A stretch of DNA of 64,000 nt, from positions 7,596 through 71,595 of the forward strand of contig JBEKTY010000018.1 in NCBI GenBank assembly GCA_049515555.1, given 5' to 3'. The position numbers and the translations under genes are program-made. Source of the DNA: JBEKTY01 sp049515555. GTDB lineage: Bacteria; Planctomycetota; Planctomycetia; Pirellulales; Thermoguttaceae. Below the pieces are notes generated by a model that saw only the letters and a list, made by a program, of their open reading frames with translations, searched no databases and was not told the origin of the DNA. This document shows positions 24,002 to 33,064 of this stretch, in pieces (position 1 is the first letter of the stretch; each line of letters starts with the position of its first letter).

Positions 24002-26710
24002 ATGGGATTAGATGCGGATGCAGAAAAGCCGGGGGCAACGGCTCGCCCGGGCCCGATCGAGGACCGCGATCCCCAGGAGACGGCGGAGTGGCTGGCGTCG
24101 CTGGACTACGTCTGCCGCCAGGAGGGGTTGCCCCGGGCCCAATTCCTGCTGGAAGAGCTCCGCCAGCGGGCCGTGCGGCAGGGCGTGCCGCTGGCCGCCG
24201 CCGTCACGCCCTACGTCAATACCATCCCCACCGAGGCCGAGCCCCCGTATCCGGGCGATCGCGAGTTGGAGCGTAAGATCAAGAGCCTTATCCGCTGGAA
24301 TGCGATGGCTATGGTGGTGCGCGCCAACCAGCGCAGTCCGGGGATCGGCGGGCACATCTCGACCTTCGCCTCGGCGGCCACGCTGTATGAAGTGGCCTTC
24401 AATCATTTCCTGCACGGCAAACAAGGCAGCCAGCCGCCCGACCAGGTTTTCTTCCAGGGCCACGCCACGCCGGGGATCTACGCCCGGGCGTATCTGCTGG
24501 GGCGGCTCAGCGAGCAGCAGGTGCTCAATTTTCGCCGCGAGTTGCAGCCCGGCGGCGGGCTGTCGTCCTATCCGCATCCCTGGCTGATGCCCGATCTGTG
24601 GGAGTTCCCCACGGTCTCCATGGGGCTGGGGCCGATCATGGCCATTTACCAGGCCCGATTCAATCATTACCTGGTGGACCGCCGCATCAAGCCGGACGCC
24701 GCGGCCTCGCGGGTGTGGGCCTTTTTGGGCGACGGCGAGTGCGACGAGCCGGAGGCCCTGGGGGCCATCACCCTGGCCGCCCGCGAACAGCTCGATAACC
24801 TGATTTTCGTCGTCAACTGCAACCTGCAGCGGCTGGACGGCCCGGTCCGCGGCAACGGCAAGATTATCCAGGAATTGGAAGGCGCCTTCGGCGGCGCCGG
24901 CTGGAACGTGATCAAGGTGGTGTGGGGCTCCGACTGGGACCCCCTGCTGGCCCGCGATACCGAAGGCCTGCTCGTGCGCCGCATGGGCCAGGTGGTCGAC
25001 GGCCAGCTCCAGAAGTACACGGTCATGCCCGGCTCGTATATCCGCGAGCATTTCTTCGGCGTCGATCCGCGCTTGCGGGCCCTGGTGGCCGATCTGGGCG
25101 ACGAGCAGCTCCAGAAGCTCCGCCGCGGGGGGCACGATCCGCTCAAGGTCTACGCGGCTTACAAGGCGGCCGTCGAGCACCGCGGCTCGCCCACGGTCAT
25201 CCTGGCGCAGACCATCAAGGGCTACGGCATGGGCGAGGCGGGTGAAGGCCGCAACGTCACGCACCAGCAGAAGAAGCTCAACGAAGATGAGCTGCTGGAA
25301 TTCCGCCGCCGCTTCGAGATTCCCATTTCCGATGAGCAGGCGGCGCGGGCCGATCTGTACAAGCCGCCCGAGGCAAGCCCGGAAATAGTCTATCTCCGCC
25401 AGCACCGCGCGGCGCTGGGCGGTCCGCTGCCGGGCCGCCGGGCGCCCACCATGCGCCTGAAGCCGCCCAAGTGGGAAGAGTTCGCCGAGTTCTTCGGCGG
25501 CAGCGAAGGCCGCGCGGTCTCCAGCACCATGGCCTTCGTCCGGCTGCTGGTCCGCCTGATGCGCGACAAGAGCATCGGCCGCTACGTGGTGCCCATCGTG
25601 CCCGACGAGGCCCGCACCTTCGGCATGGAAGCCCTCTTCCGCCAGTTCGGCATCTACTCGCACGTCGGCCAGTTGTACGAGCCGGTCGATTCCGACAACG
25701 TGCTCTACTATCGCGAGGCGGTCGACGGGCAGATCCTCGAGGAAGGCATCACCGAGGCCGGCTCGATGGCCTCCTTCGTGGCCGCCGGCAGTTCCCGCTC
25801 CAGCCACGGCGTGAGCATGATTCCCTTCTTCATCTATTATTCGATGTTCGGCTTCCAGCGGATCGGCGACCTGATGTGGGCCGCCGGCGACATGCGCTGC
25901 CGCGGGTTCCTCATGGGCGGCACCGCCGGCCGCACCACCCTGGCCGGCGAGGGACTGCAACACCAGGACGGCAACAGTCACCTCTACGCCCTGGCCTATC
26001 CCACGCTGCGGGCCTACGACCCCTGCTACGCCTACGAGCTGTCGGTCATCGTCCTGGACGGCATTCGCCGCATGTTCTATGAAGATCAGGACGTGTTCTA
26101 CTACATCACGCTGATGAACGAGAACTACGAGATGCCGATCCTGCCGCCGGGCACGACCGAGGGCATCTGCCGCGGCATCTACCGGCTGGCCGAGCGCAAG
26201 GCCGGGGCCAAGAGCCCCACGGTGCGTCTCTTGGGCAGCGGGGCCATCCTCCGCGAGTCGCTGCGGGCCCAGGAGTTGCTGGAATCGAAGTTCGGCGTCG
26301 GCAGCAGCGTCTACAGCGTGACGAGTTACAAGGCCCTGCTGCAGGACGCCCGGGAGTGCGAGCGCTGGAACCGCCTGCACCCGGGCCAGCCGGCCCGCAT
26401 GCCCTACCTGGCCGAATGCCTGGCGGGGACCGGCGGGCCGATCGTCGCCGCCTCGGATTACGTCAGCGCCGTGCCGCTGGCGATCACCCCCTGGCTGGAT
26501 GCGGATTATACCGTGCTGGGCACCGACGGTTTCGGCCGCAGCGAGGCCCGCGAGGACCTGCGGCGGTTCTTCGAGGTCGACGCCGAGCACGTCGCCCTGG
26601 CCGCCCTGTCGGCACTGGCCCGCAAGGGCCAATTCCCCAAGGCCAAGCTCGCCCCGGCCATCCGCAGCCTGGGCCTCGATCCGGAAAAACCCAACCCGGC
26701 AACCGCCTGA
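24002..26710 (+). CDS. aceE: Pyruvate dehydrogenase E1 component (homodimeric type)
   Basis: 902 residues from ATG 24002 (GTG at 23996 is also possible). It decarboxylates pyruvate with thiamine diphosphate and acetylates the lipoyl group of E2. Motifs: NAMAMVVRANQRSPGIGGHI, HPWLMPDLWEFPTVSMGLGP, the TPP/Mg motif FLGDGECDEPEALGAITLAA ending NLIFVVNCNLQRLDGP, then KGYGMGEAGEGRNVTHQQKK, and PDEARTFGMEALFRQFGIY with ILEEGITEAGSMASFVAAG in the second half. Length matches the single-chain AceE of proteobacteria, not the alpha/beta heterotetramer. It is first in an aceE-aceF-lpd operon. Confidence 0.96.
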   Translation: MGLDADAEKPGATARPGPIEDRDPQETAEWLASLDYVCRQEGLPRAQFLLEELRQRAVRQGVPLAAAVTPYVNTIPTEAEPPYPGDRELERKIKSLIRWNAMAMVVRANQRSPGIGGHISTFASAATLYEVAFNHFLHGKQGSQPPDQVFFQGHATPGIYARAYLLGRLSEQQVLNFRRELQPGGGLSSYPHPWLMPDLWEFPTVSMGLGPIMAIYQARFNHYLVDRRIKPDAAASRVWAFLGDGECDEPEALGAITLAAREQLDNLIFVVNCNLQRLDGPVRGNGKIIQELEGAFGGAGWNVIKVVWGSDWDPLLARDTEGLLVRRMGQVVDGQLQKYTVMPGSYIREHFFGVDPRLRALVADLGDEQLQKLRRGGHDPLKVYAAYKAAVEHRGSPTVILAQTIKGYGMGEAGEGRNVTHQQKKLNEDELLEFRRRFEIPISDEQAARADLYKPPEASPEIVYLRQHRAALGGPLPGRRAPTMRLKPPKWEEFAEFFGGSEGRAVSSTMAFVRLLVRLMRDKSIGRYVVPIVPDEARTFGMEALFRQFGIYSHVGQLYEPVDSDNVLYYREAVDGQILEEGITEAGSMASFVAAGSSRSSHGVSMIPFFIYYSMFGFQRIGDLMWAAGDMRCRGFLMGGTAGRTTLAGEGLQHQDGNSHLYALAYPTLRAYDPCYAYELSVIVLDGIRRMFYEDQDVFYYITLMNENYEMPILPPGTTEGICRGIYRLAERKAGAKSPTVRLLGSGAILRESLRAQELLESKFGVGSSVYSVTSYKALLQDARECERWNRLHPGQPARMPYLAECLAGTGGPIVAASDYVSAVPLAITPWLDADYTVLGTDGFGRSEAREDLRRFFEVDAEHVALAALSALARKGQFPKAKLAPAIRSLGLDPEKPNPATA

Positions 26711-26713
26711 CAA

Positions 26714-26795
26714 GGAAAAGGGGACTGGCTCCGCCGCACGAAAGAGCTTTCGATCGAAGAAGAACGGAAGAGCGGCGGTGAGGGTCCCCTTTTCC
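26714..26795. repeat. Palindromic repeat between aceE and aceF (family F-like)
   Basis: GGAAAAGGGGACTGGCTCCG... (left) and ...CGGTGAGGGTCCCCTTTTCC (right) form long imperfect arms with an inner CGAAAG/CTTTCG hairpin. It lies just after the aceE stop; it may act as an intercistronic hairpin adjusting aceE and aceF levels. Confidence 0.75.
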
Positions 26796-26821
26796 GGCCC
26801 CATCAACCACGGCATCAATAA

Positions 26822-28093
26822 ATGGACATCGACTTCAAGCTGCCCGAGCTGGGCGAGAACATCCACCAAGGCGACGTGGTCAACGTGCTGGTCCACGAGG
26901 GCGACACGATCGCGGCCAACGACGGCGTCGTCGAGCTGGAGACCGACAAGGCCGTGGTGGAGATCCCCTGCCCGCATGCCGGCCGGGTAGCCAAGCTGCA
27001 CGTCCGCAAGGGCGAGACGGTGGCGGTGGGCCAAACGCTGCTGACGGTGGCCGCGGCCGAGCCGGCGGCGGCGAAGCCGCAAGCGGCGGCCAGGGCGGCG
27101 GCGAAACCGCAAGCGGCAGCCGCAGCGGCGCCGGCCGACGAGCCGAGCGTGGCCGCAGAGTCGCTGCCGGCCGGGCCGGCCGCCCGCCGGCTGGCCCGCG
27201 AGCTGGGCGTGGACCTGGCCCGGGTGCCGGGCAGCGGCCGGCACGGGCGGATCCTGCCCGAAGACGTCGAGCGGGCCGCCGGGCCGGCGGCCGCCGGATC
27301 AGCGGCGGCCGCGGCGGGCCCCGCCGGGAGCGCTCCACCGCCCCAACCGGTAGTTCCGCCGGGCGAGCCGGGCCAGGACGCCTGGGGCCCGGTCCGCCGC
27401 GAGCCCCTGTCGCGCATCCGCCGCACTATCGCCGAGCAGATGGCCCGCTCGGCACAAATCATCCCCCACGTGACGAACTTCGACGATGCCGACGTGACCG
27501 ACTTGGACCGCCTTCGGCAACAGGTCCCCGCCGGCCAGTTGGGCCCCAACGTCAAGCTCACGCTGATGCCCTTGGCGATGAAAGCCGTGGCCCTGGCCCT
27601 GCGGCGGCATCCGCTTCTGAACTCGAGCCTCGACCAGGAACACGATCAGATCGTTTACAAGCAATACGTCAGCCTGGGCGTGGCCGTAGACACGCCCCGC
27701 GGCCTGATTGTGCCCGTGGTCCGCGACGCCGACCGCTTGACGATCGTCGAGCTGGCCCGCACGCTGGCCTCGATTGCCGAGCGGGTACGGGCCGGGCAGT
27801 TCGCCGTCGAGGACCTCCGCGGCGGGACGTTCACGATCAGCAATCTGGGGGCCGTCGGCGGCACATACAGCACGCCGATCATCAACCACCCGGAGGTGGC
27901 CGTGCTGTTGGTGGGCCGGGCCCGCTGGCTGCCGATGGTCCGCGGCGAGTGCCACCACCGCACCGAGCCCCGGCGGATGCTGCCGCTGAGCCTGTCCTAC
28001 GATCATCGGCTGGTCGACGGCGCCACGGCCGCCCGCTTCCTCAACGACGTGATCGGCAGCCTGGAAGCCCCGGGAGCGCTGCTGCTGGGATAA
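26822..28093 (+). CDS. aceF: Dihydrolipoamide acetyltransferase (E2 of pyruvate dehydrogenase)
   Basis: 423 residues. One lipoyl domain (residues 1-78) with lipoylation site VVELETDKAVVEIP (Lys 43), an Ala/Pro-rich linker (about 80-115), a peripheral subunit-binding domain (PAARRLARELGVDLARVPGS then GRHGRILPEDV, about 122-155), another linker, and the catalytic domain ending in LSYDHRLVDGATAARFLND, which carries the catalytic His and Asp/Gly. GTFTISNLGAVGG is also conserved. Only one lipoyl domain is present, fewer than the three of E. coli. It transfers the acetyl group to CoA and forms the complex core. Between aceE and lpd. Confidence 0.95.
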   Translation: MDIDFKLPELGENIHQGDVVNVLVHEGDTIAANDGVVELETDKAVVEIPCPHAGRVAKLHVRKGETVAVGQTLLTVAAAEPAAAKPQAAARAAAKPQAAAAAAPADEPSVAAESLPAGPAARRLARELGVDLARVPGSGRHGRILPEDVERAAGPAAAGSAAAAAGPAGSAPPPQPVVPPGEPGQDAWGPVRREPLSRIRRTIAEQMARSAQIIPHVTNFDDADVTDLDRLRQQVPAGQLGPNVKLTLMPLAMKAVALALRRHPLLNSSLDQEHDQIVYKQYVSLGVAVDTPRGLIVPVVRDADRLTIVELARTLASIAERVRAGQFAVEDLRGGTFTISNLGAVGGTYSTPIINHPEVAVLLVGRARWLPMVRGECHHRTEPRRMLPLSLSYDHRLVDGATAARFLNDVIGSLEAPGALLLG

Positions 28094-28132
28094 GGCAGAT
28101 CTGAGATCTGAAATCTGAGATTTCAAATCCCT
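28094..28132. repeat. AGATCTGAGATCTGAAATCTGAG word repeat
   Basis: GCAGATCTGAGATCTGAAAT followed by CTGAGATTTCAAATCCC: direct and inverted short words. Similar AAATCTCAAATCTAAGATCT words occur upstream of hemC at 58500-58522. Confidence 0.55.
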
Positions 28133-28152
28133 ACCGACGGTAAGCAATCACC

Positions 28153-29583
28153 ATGGATACCGAGTTAGCAGTTCTGGGCGGCGGGCCGGGCGGTTATGCG
28201 GCCGCCTTCCGCGCCGCGGACCTGGGCCTGGAGGTCACGCTGGTCGATCAGGAACCGCGGCTGGGCGGCACCTGCCTGCTGCGCGGCTGCATCCCCTCCA
28301 AGGCCCTGCTGCACGTGGCCAAGGCCATGGCCGATGCCCGGCATCTGGCCGAGTGGGGCGTGGCCTATCCGCCGCCGGTGATCGACCTGGCCGCGATGCG
28401 GGCCCGCAAGGAAAAGATCATCGCCACCCTCAGCGGCGGGCTGAAGCAGGTGGCCGGCAAGCGGAAGGTGCGGCTGGTGCAGGCCCGGGCCCGGTTGGAA
28501 GATTCGCACTCGCTGCGGCTGGAGCCGGCGGGGGGAGCGCCGCCGGCGGACGACGTTATCCGCTTCCAGCACTGCATCCTGGCCACCGGCGCGCGGCCCA
28601 CGCGCATCGCCGCCCTCGACCTTCCGACGCCGCGGGTTATGGACTCCACCGCCGCGCTGGCGCTGGCGGATGTGCCCGAGTCGCTGCTGGTCGTGGGCGG
28701 GGGCTACATCGGCCTGGAGCTGGGCTGCGTGTATGCGGCGCTGGGCAGCCGCGTCACGGTGGTCGAGCTGACCGAGGGCCTGCTGCCCGGCGTCGACCGC
28801 GATCTCGTCAAGCCGCTCATGAAGAAAATCGAGAAGGATTTCGAGGCCCTGGCGATGGCGACGAAGGTCGTGGCGCTGGTCGATAAGGGCGATTGCGTGG
28901 AAGCGACCTTCGAGGGCGCGATCGAGAAGAAGGTTCAGTGTTTCAGCCGCGTTCTGGTGTCCGTCGGGCGGCGGCCCGCGAGCGACGGTCTGGGTTTGGA
29001 GAAGACCCGGGTGCAAGTCGATCCGCAGGGGTTCGTGGGCGTGGATGCCCAGCGGCGGACGAGCGATGCGGCGATTTGGGCCATCGGCGACGTGGCGGGC
29101 CAGCCGCTGTTGGCCCACAAGGCGAGCCACGAGGGCAAGGTGGCGGCCGAGGCCCTGGCGGGCCAGGCGGCCCGCTTCGAGCCCCGGGCCATCCCCGCCG
29201 TGGTCTTCACCGATCCGGAGATCGCCTGGGCCGGCCTGACCGAGGGCGAGGCCCGCTCCGGGGGCCGCTCGGTCGAGGTGGCCGCGTTCCCCTGGGCGGC
29301 CAGCGGCCGGGCCCAAACCGTGGGCCGCACCGAGGGGCTGACCAAGTGGCTCATCGACCCGGTGAGCGACCGCCTGTTGGGCTGCGGCATCGTGGGTCCC
29401 GGGGCGGGCGAGCTGATCGCCGAGGCCGTGGCCGCCCTGGAAATGGGGGCTACGGCCCGCGACCTGGCCGAAACCATCCATCCCCACCCCACGCTCAGCG
29501 AGACCCTGGGCTTCGCCGCCGAGATCTACTACGGCACGGCCACCGATCTATACCGCCCCCGCCGCAAGTCCGTCTCGTCCTGA
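28153..29583 (+). CDS. lpdA: Dihydrolipoyl dehydrogenase (E3)
   Basis: 476 residues. FAD-binding ELAVLGGGPGGYAAAFRAAD at the N-terminus; redox disulfide GGTCLLRGCIPSKALLH (Cys 41 and Cys 46); NAD-binding SLLVVGGGYIGLELGCVYAA; second FAD motif AIWAIGDVAGQPLLAHKASH; and the C-terminal interface motif ETIHPHPTLSETLGFAAE with the active-site His-Glu pair of the partner subunit. It reoxidises the dihydrolipoyl group of E2 with NAD+. Third gene of the pyruvate dehydrogenase operon; possibly shared with the oxoglutarate dehydrogenase and glycine cleavage systems. No strong ribosome binding site. Confidence 0.95.
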   Translation: MDTELAVLGGGPGGYAAAFRAADLGLEVTLVDQEPRLGGTCLLRGCIPSKALLHVAKAMADARHLAEWGVAYPPPVIDLAAMRARKEKIIATLSGGLKQVAGKRKVRLVQARARLEDSHSLRLEPAGGAPPADDVIRFQHCILATGARPTRIAALDLPTPRVMDSTAALALADVPESLLVVGGGYIGLELGCVYAALGSRVTVVELTEGLLPGVDRDLVKPLMKKIEKDFEALAMATKVVALVDKGDCVEATFEGAIEKKVQCFSRVLVSVGRRPASDGLGLEKTRVQVDPQGFVGVDAQRRTSDAAIWAIGDVAGQPLLAHKASHEGKVAAEALAGQAARFEPRAIPAVVFTDPEIAWAGLTEGEARSGGRSVEVAAFPWAASGRAQTVGRTEGLTKWLIDPVSDRLLGCGIVGPGAGELIAEAVAALEMGATARDLAETIHPHPTLSETLGFAAEIYYGTATDLYRPRRKSVSS

Positions 29584-29642
29584 TCGGCCTCTGCGCCGCG
29601 CACTCCCGCGCGGCGCTTACGGCCTGCGCAAGAACAAGTTTG

Positions 29643-29740
29643 ACAATTGAGTGGCACGCCCTGAGGAACGAAGGGCGTGGACGGCCCACGAACCACGCCC
29701 TTCGCTCCGCTCAGGGACGTGCCACCCATTGGACAATTGT
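29643..29740. repeat. Long palindromic repeat, family G
   Basis: GTGGCACGCCCTGAGGAACG followed by AAGGGCGTGG at 29651-29680, and the near-complement CCACGCCCTTCGCTCCGCTC followed by AGGGACGTGCCAC at 29693-29725, with outer ACAATTG words at 29643-29649 and 29733-29739. It lies between the convergent lpd and cusA genes, where it could terminate both. Confidence 0.85.
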
Positions 29741-29745
29741 AAAGG

Positions 29746-32700
29746 CTATTCTTTCGCGGGGCCCTTGAAGACCATGTACAGCACGCGGAGCACCAGCAGG
29801 CTCATCACCATGGCGCTGAAGGCCCCGCCGATCACCACGGTGGCCAGCGGGCGTTGCACCTCGGCGCCCACGGCCGTGCTGAGGGCCATGGGGACGAATC
29901 CCAGGCTGGCCACCAGCGCGGTCATCAGCACGGGGCGTAAGCGGGTCATGGCAGCGGTCTCCACGGCGCGGTCCAGGGGCAGCCCCTGCCGGCGCAACTG
30001 CCGGATACACGACACCAGGAGCATGTCGTCCAACACGGCCACGCCCGAGAGCGCCACGAACCCCACCGCCGCCGAAATCGAGAATGGCATGTCGCGGATC
30101 CACAGTGCCAGGAGGCCGCCGACCCAGGCGAAGGGTACGCCCGTGAAGACGCGCAAGGCGTCGATCGCGTTGCGGTAGGTGAGGTACAGCAGGCCGAAGA
30201 CCAGCGCCAGGGCCAGCGGCACCACGATCAGCAACCGCTGCTGGGCGTGCTGGAGGTGCTCGAACTGGCCTCCCCACTCGACGCGATAGCGGCCGGGCGG
30301 CAGGCGGACGTGCTCGCCCACGGCCCGCCGGGCGTCGGCCACGAAACCGCCCATGTCGCGCCCGCGAACGTTGGCCGACACCGTGATCCGCCGCTGGTAC
30401 CAGTCGCGGGTGATCGTGGAGGGGCCCTCGACGGTCTCGATGGTCGCCAGGCGCGCCAAGGGGATCTGCTGGCCGTCGGCGGTGGTCACGAGCACGGCGG
30501 CCAGCGCCTCGGGAGTGGCGCGCATCTTCTCAGGCAGCCGCACGATCAAAGGGAACCGCAGTTGCCCCTCGTGGATCTCTCCCAAGCGCTTGCTGCCCAC
30601 CGCCTCGACCAGGTCGAGCACCATCCTGGCCGGAATGCCGTAGCGGGCGAGCTCGTCCTGCTTGACCCGCACGTTCAGGATGGGCTGCCCGGTGATCTGC
30701 TCGGTGCTGACGTCGGCGGCGCCCGGGACCGAGCGCAACACGCGCTCGATCTCGGCGGCCTTGGCGGCGAGCACCTGGAAATCGTCGCCGTACAGGACGG
30801 CGGCCACGTCCGAGCGAACGCCGGAGACCATCTCGTTCAGTCGCATCTCGATGGGCTGCGTGACGGCGATGCGCTGGCCCGGCAGGCTGCGGAGTTCCTT
30901 CTGGATCAGCTCGGCCAGCTCGTCCTGGGTGTGTGCCCGCCGCCACTGCCCGCGCGGCTTGAGCGTGACGAAGATGTCGGAGAGCTCGACGCCCATGGGG
31001 TCGGTGGCGACCTCGGCCGTTCCGATGCGGCTCCAGACGTAGAGGATCTCGTCGGGAAAGGCGGCCAGGAGGGCCTTTTCCATTTGGTTGTCGTAGCGGA
31101 TCGATTCGGCCAGGTCGATGCCCGCCAGCCGTGCCACGTTGACGACCAGTGCGCCCTCGGAGAGCCGGGGCACGAACTCGGCGCCCAGGTGCGGCGCGAT
31201 CATGCCAAAGGCGACCACCAACAGCCCCGCCGCCAGGCCCAGCACGGCCAGCTTGTGTTGCATCGTCAGCCGCAGCAGTGGGGCGTAGAGCCGCTTCAGC
31301 CCCCGGATCACCAGCGGCTCGCGGCGGGACACGCGCCCCGGCAGCAGCAGGCTGGCCAGCACGGGCATGAGCGTGAGAGAGATTATCATCGAACCGGCCA
31401 GCGCGAGGATCACCGTTAGGGCCATGGGCCGGAAGAGCTTGCCCTCGGTTCCCGTCAGGGCCAGGATCGGCAGGTAGACGATCATGATGATCAACTCGCC
31501 GAAGAGGGTGGGCTTGCGGACCTCGACCGCTGCGTCGCGGATGATCTCCAGGCTGCGGGAAGGGATTAGGGATTGGGGATTAGGGATTGGAGAAGACGAC
31601 GAATTGTTCTCCTCTAATTCCCGATCCCCGATCCCTGATCCCTTCCTCGTCCCCGCTGATCCCCGATCCCTAATCCCTGATCCCTTTTCCCCCAGGTGCC
31701 GCACGCAGTTCTCGACCAGGACCACCGAGCTATCAACGATCAGGCCGAAGTCGATGGCCCCCAGGCTGAGCAGGCTGGCGGCGATGCCCACGTACAACAT
31801 CCCCGAGAATGCGAAGAGCATCGAGAGCGGGATGGCCAGGGCCACGATCAGGCCGGCCCGCAGGTTGCCCAGGAAGATGAACAAGACAGCCACGACCAGC
31901 AACCCGCCTTCAAACAGGTTCGTCCGCACCGTGTCGATGACCTGGTCCACCAGTTCCGTGCGGTCGTAGACGCCTTGGATGGTGATGCCCTTGGGGAGTG
32001 TAGCGCGGATCTCATCGAGCTTGTCTTTGAGGGCCCATGTGACCTTGTGGCCGTTTTCGCCCATGAGCATGAAGCCCAGGCCGAGTACGGCCTCACCACG
32101 GCCCTGGGCGGTTACGGCCCCGCGGCGGATTTCATGCCCGATCTGGACGTCGGCCACGTCGCCCACGCGGATGGGCACGCCGTTCTTGGCGGTGACGACG
32201 ATGTTCCTGATCTGCTCGAGGTTGACGGTCCGCCCCTGGCCCTGGACCAGGAGCATCTGCGCGCCGACGGTGATGCTGCCGCCCCCCACGTTGCGGTTGT
32301 TCTGCGCAGCGGCCTCCACGACCTGGTCGAACGTAAGGCCATGTTTTATAAGCCGGTCGGGGTCGATGCGGATTTGGTACTGCTTCTCGTAGCCGCCCCA
32401 ACTGTTCACTTCGGCCACGCCGGGCACGGATCGGAGCTGGGGCTTGACCACCCAGTCGTGAAGGGTCCGCAGCTCGGTCAGTTTCTGGATCCGCTCGGCC
32501 TCGGGCAGCTTGGAGAAGTCGTAGCCCTGGTAGGTCAGCAGGTAGTGGAAGACCTCGCCCAGGCCGGTCGAGACGGGCCCCATTCGCGGCCGCGGGACGC
32601 CCTCGGGCAGGTCCACCCCGCCCAGCCGCTCGTTGACCAACTGCCGGGCAAAGTAGATGTCGGTGCCGTCGGCAAAGGTGACCACCACCTGCGACAGCCC

Positions 32701-32964
32701 AAACTTGGAGATCGACCGCAGCGTGGCCAAACCCGGCAGGCCGCCGATGGCTTGCTCGACGGGCAAAGTGATCTGCCGCTCGACTTCCTCGGGGGCCAGC
32801 GCGGGAGCAACGGTGTTGATCTGCACTTGAACCGGGGTGGTGTCGGGGAAGGCATCGATATCCAGGCGGCTAAGCGCGAGCCCGCCCAGGCCGGCCAGCG
32901 CCAGCGCCGCCACGAGCACCAGCCCGCGATGCCGCAACGAGAAGTCGATGATTCCTCGCAGCAT
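29746..32964 (-). CDS. cusA: CusA/CzcA-type heavy-metal efflux RND transporter
   Basis: 1072 residues from ATG 32964, preceded by AGGAGG; a longer in-frame start runs into a family A repeat. It is a proton-driven trimeric pump of the inner membrane. Typical features: FSLRHRGLVLVAALALAGLG (TM1), DIDAFPDTTPVQVQINTVAP, PEEVERQITLPVEQAIGGLP, DGTDIYFARQLVNERLGGVD, TM4 motif GAIDFGLIVDSSVVLVENCV (charged relay Asp), ARLAGIDLAESIRYDNQMEK, and VGFVALSGVAVLDDMLL near the end. An extra stretch of about 45 residues (roughly 424-468) carrying GIRDRGS and NPQSLIPS interrupts the cytosolic loop after TM4 and comes from a palindromic repeat (31560-31690). Metal specificity (Cu/Ag or Zn/Co/Cd) is not certain; paired with cusB upstream. 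No outer-membrane CusC in the window. Confidence 0.92.
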   Translation of the reverse strand: MLRGIIDFSLRHRGLVLVAALALAGLGGLALSRLDIDAFPDTTPVQVQINTVAPALAPEEVERQITLPVEQAIGGLPGLATLRSISKFGLSQVVVTFADGTDIYFARQLVNERLGGVDLPEGVPRPRMGPVSTGLGEVFHYLLTYQGYDFSKLPEAERIQKLTELRTLHDWVVKPQLRSVPGVAEVNSWGGYEKQYQIRIDPDRLIKHGLTFDQVVEAAAQNNRNVGGGSITVGAQMLLVQGQGRTVNLEQIRNIVVTAKNGVPIRVGDVADVQIGHEIRRGAVTAQGRGEAVLGLGFMLMGENGHKVTWALKDKLDEIRATLPKGITIQGVYDRTELVDQVIDTVRTNLFEGGLLVVAVLFIFLGNLRAGLIVALAIPLSMLFAFSGMLYVGIAASLLSLGAIDFGLIVDSSVVLVENCVRHLGEKGSGIRDRGSAGTRKGSGIGDRELEENNSSSSPIPNPQSLIPSRSLEIIRDAAVEVRKPTLFGELIIMIVYLPILALTGTEGKLFRPMALTVILALAGSMIISLTLMPVLASLLLPGRVSRREPLVIRGLKRLYAPLLRLTMQHKLAVLGLAAGLLVVAFGMIAPHLGAEFVPRLSEGALVVNVARLAGIDLAESIRYDNQMEKALLAAFPDEILYVWSRIGTAEVATDPMGVELSDIFVTLKPRGQWRRAHTQDELAELIQKELRSLPGQRIAVTQPIEMRLNEMVSGVRSDVAAVLYGDDFQVLAAKAAEIERVLRSVPGAADVSTEQITGQPILNVRVKQDELARYGIPARMVLDLVEAVGSKRLGEIHEGQLRFPLIVRLPEKMRATPEALAAVLVTTADGQQIPLARLATIETVEGPSTITRDWYQRRITVSANVRGRDMGGFVADARRAVGEHVRLPPGRYRVEWGGQFEHLQHAQQRLLIVVPLALALVFGLLYLTYRNAIDALRVFTGVPFAWVGGLLALWIRDMPFSISAAVGFVALSGVAVLDDMLLVSCIRQLRRQGLPLDRAVETAAMTRLRPVLMTALVASLGFVPMALSTAVGAEVQRPLATVVIGGAFSAMVMSLLVLRVLYMVFKGPAKE
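31560..31690. repeat. In-frame family C palindrome inside cusA
   Basis: Left AGGGATTAGGGATTGGGGAT... (31561-31590), right ...CCCCGATCCCTAATCCCTGA (up to 31685). It is read on the opposite strand from the RHS and GT copies yet gives the same peptides because it is palindromic. All stop-free reading depends on one frame per strand, since the other two contain TAG or TAA. Confidence 0.88.
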
Positions 32965-32977
32965 CCGGCCTCCTGAT

Positions 32978-33032
32978 TGTAGTCGGCACACGCCGTGTGC
33001 CGGATTTCCGCACACGGCGTGTGCGGACTACA
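32978..33032. repeat. Palindromic repeat, family A, between cusB and cusA
   Basis: TGTAGTCGGCACACGCCGTG-TGCC (32978-33001) and the near-complement CGCACACGGCGTGTGCGGAC-TACA (33009-33032), loop GGATTTC. It resembles the element at 3104-3166 and could form an intercistronic hairpin. Confidence 0.88.
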
Positions 33033-33064
33033 TTGAAACGCGGAAGATATTCTTCGGCCGATCC

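Noticed and set aside
24008..27244. A 1078-codon minus-strand open frame over aceE and aceF
   Set aside because: Antisense to clear pyruvate dehydrogenase genes; no domain, no ribosome site.
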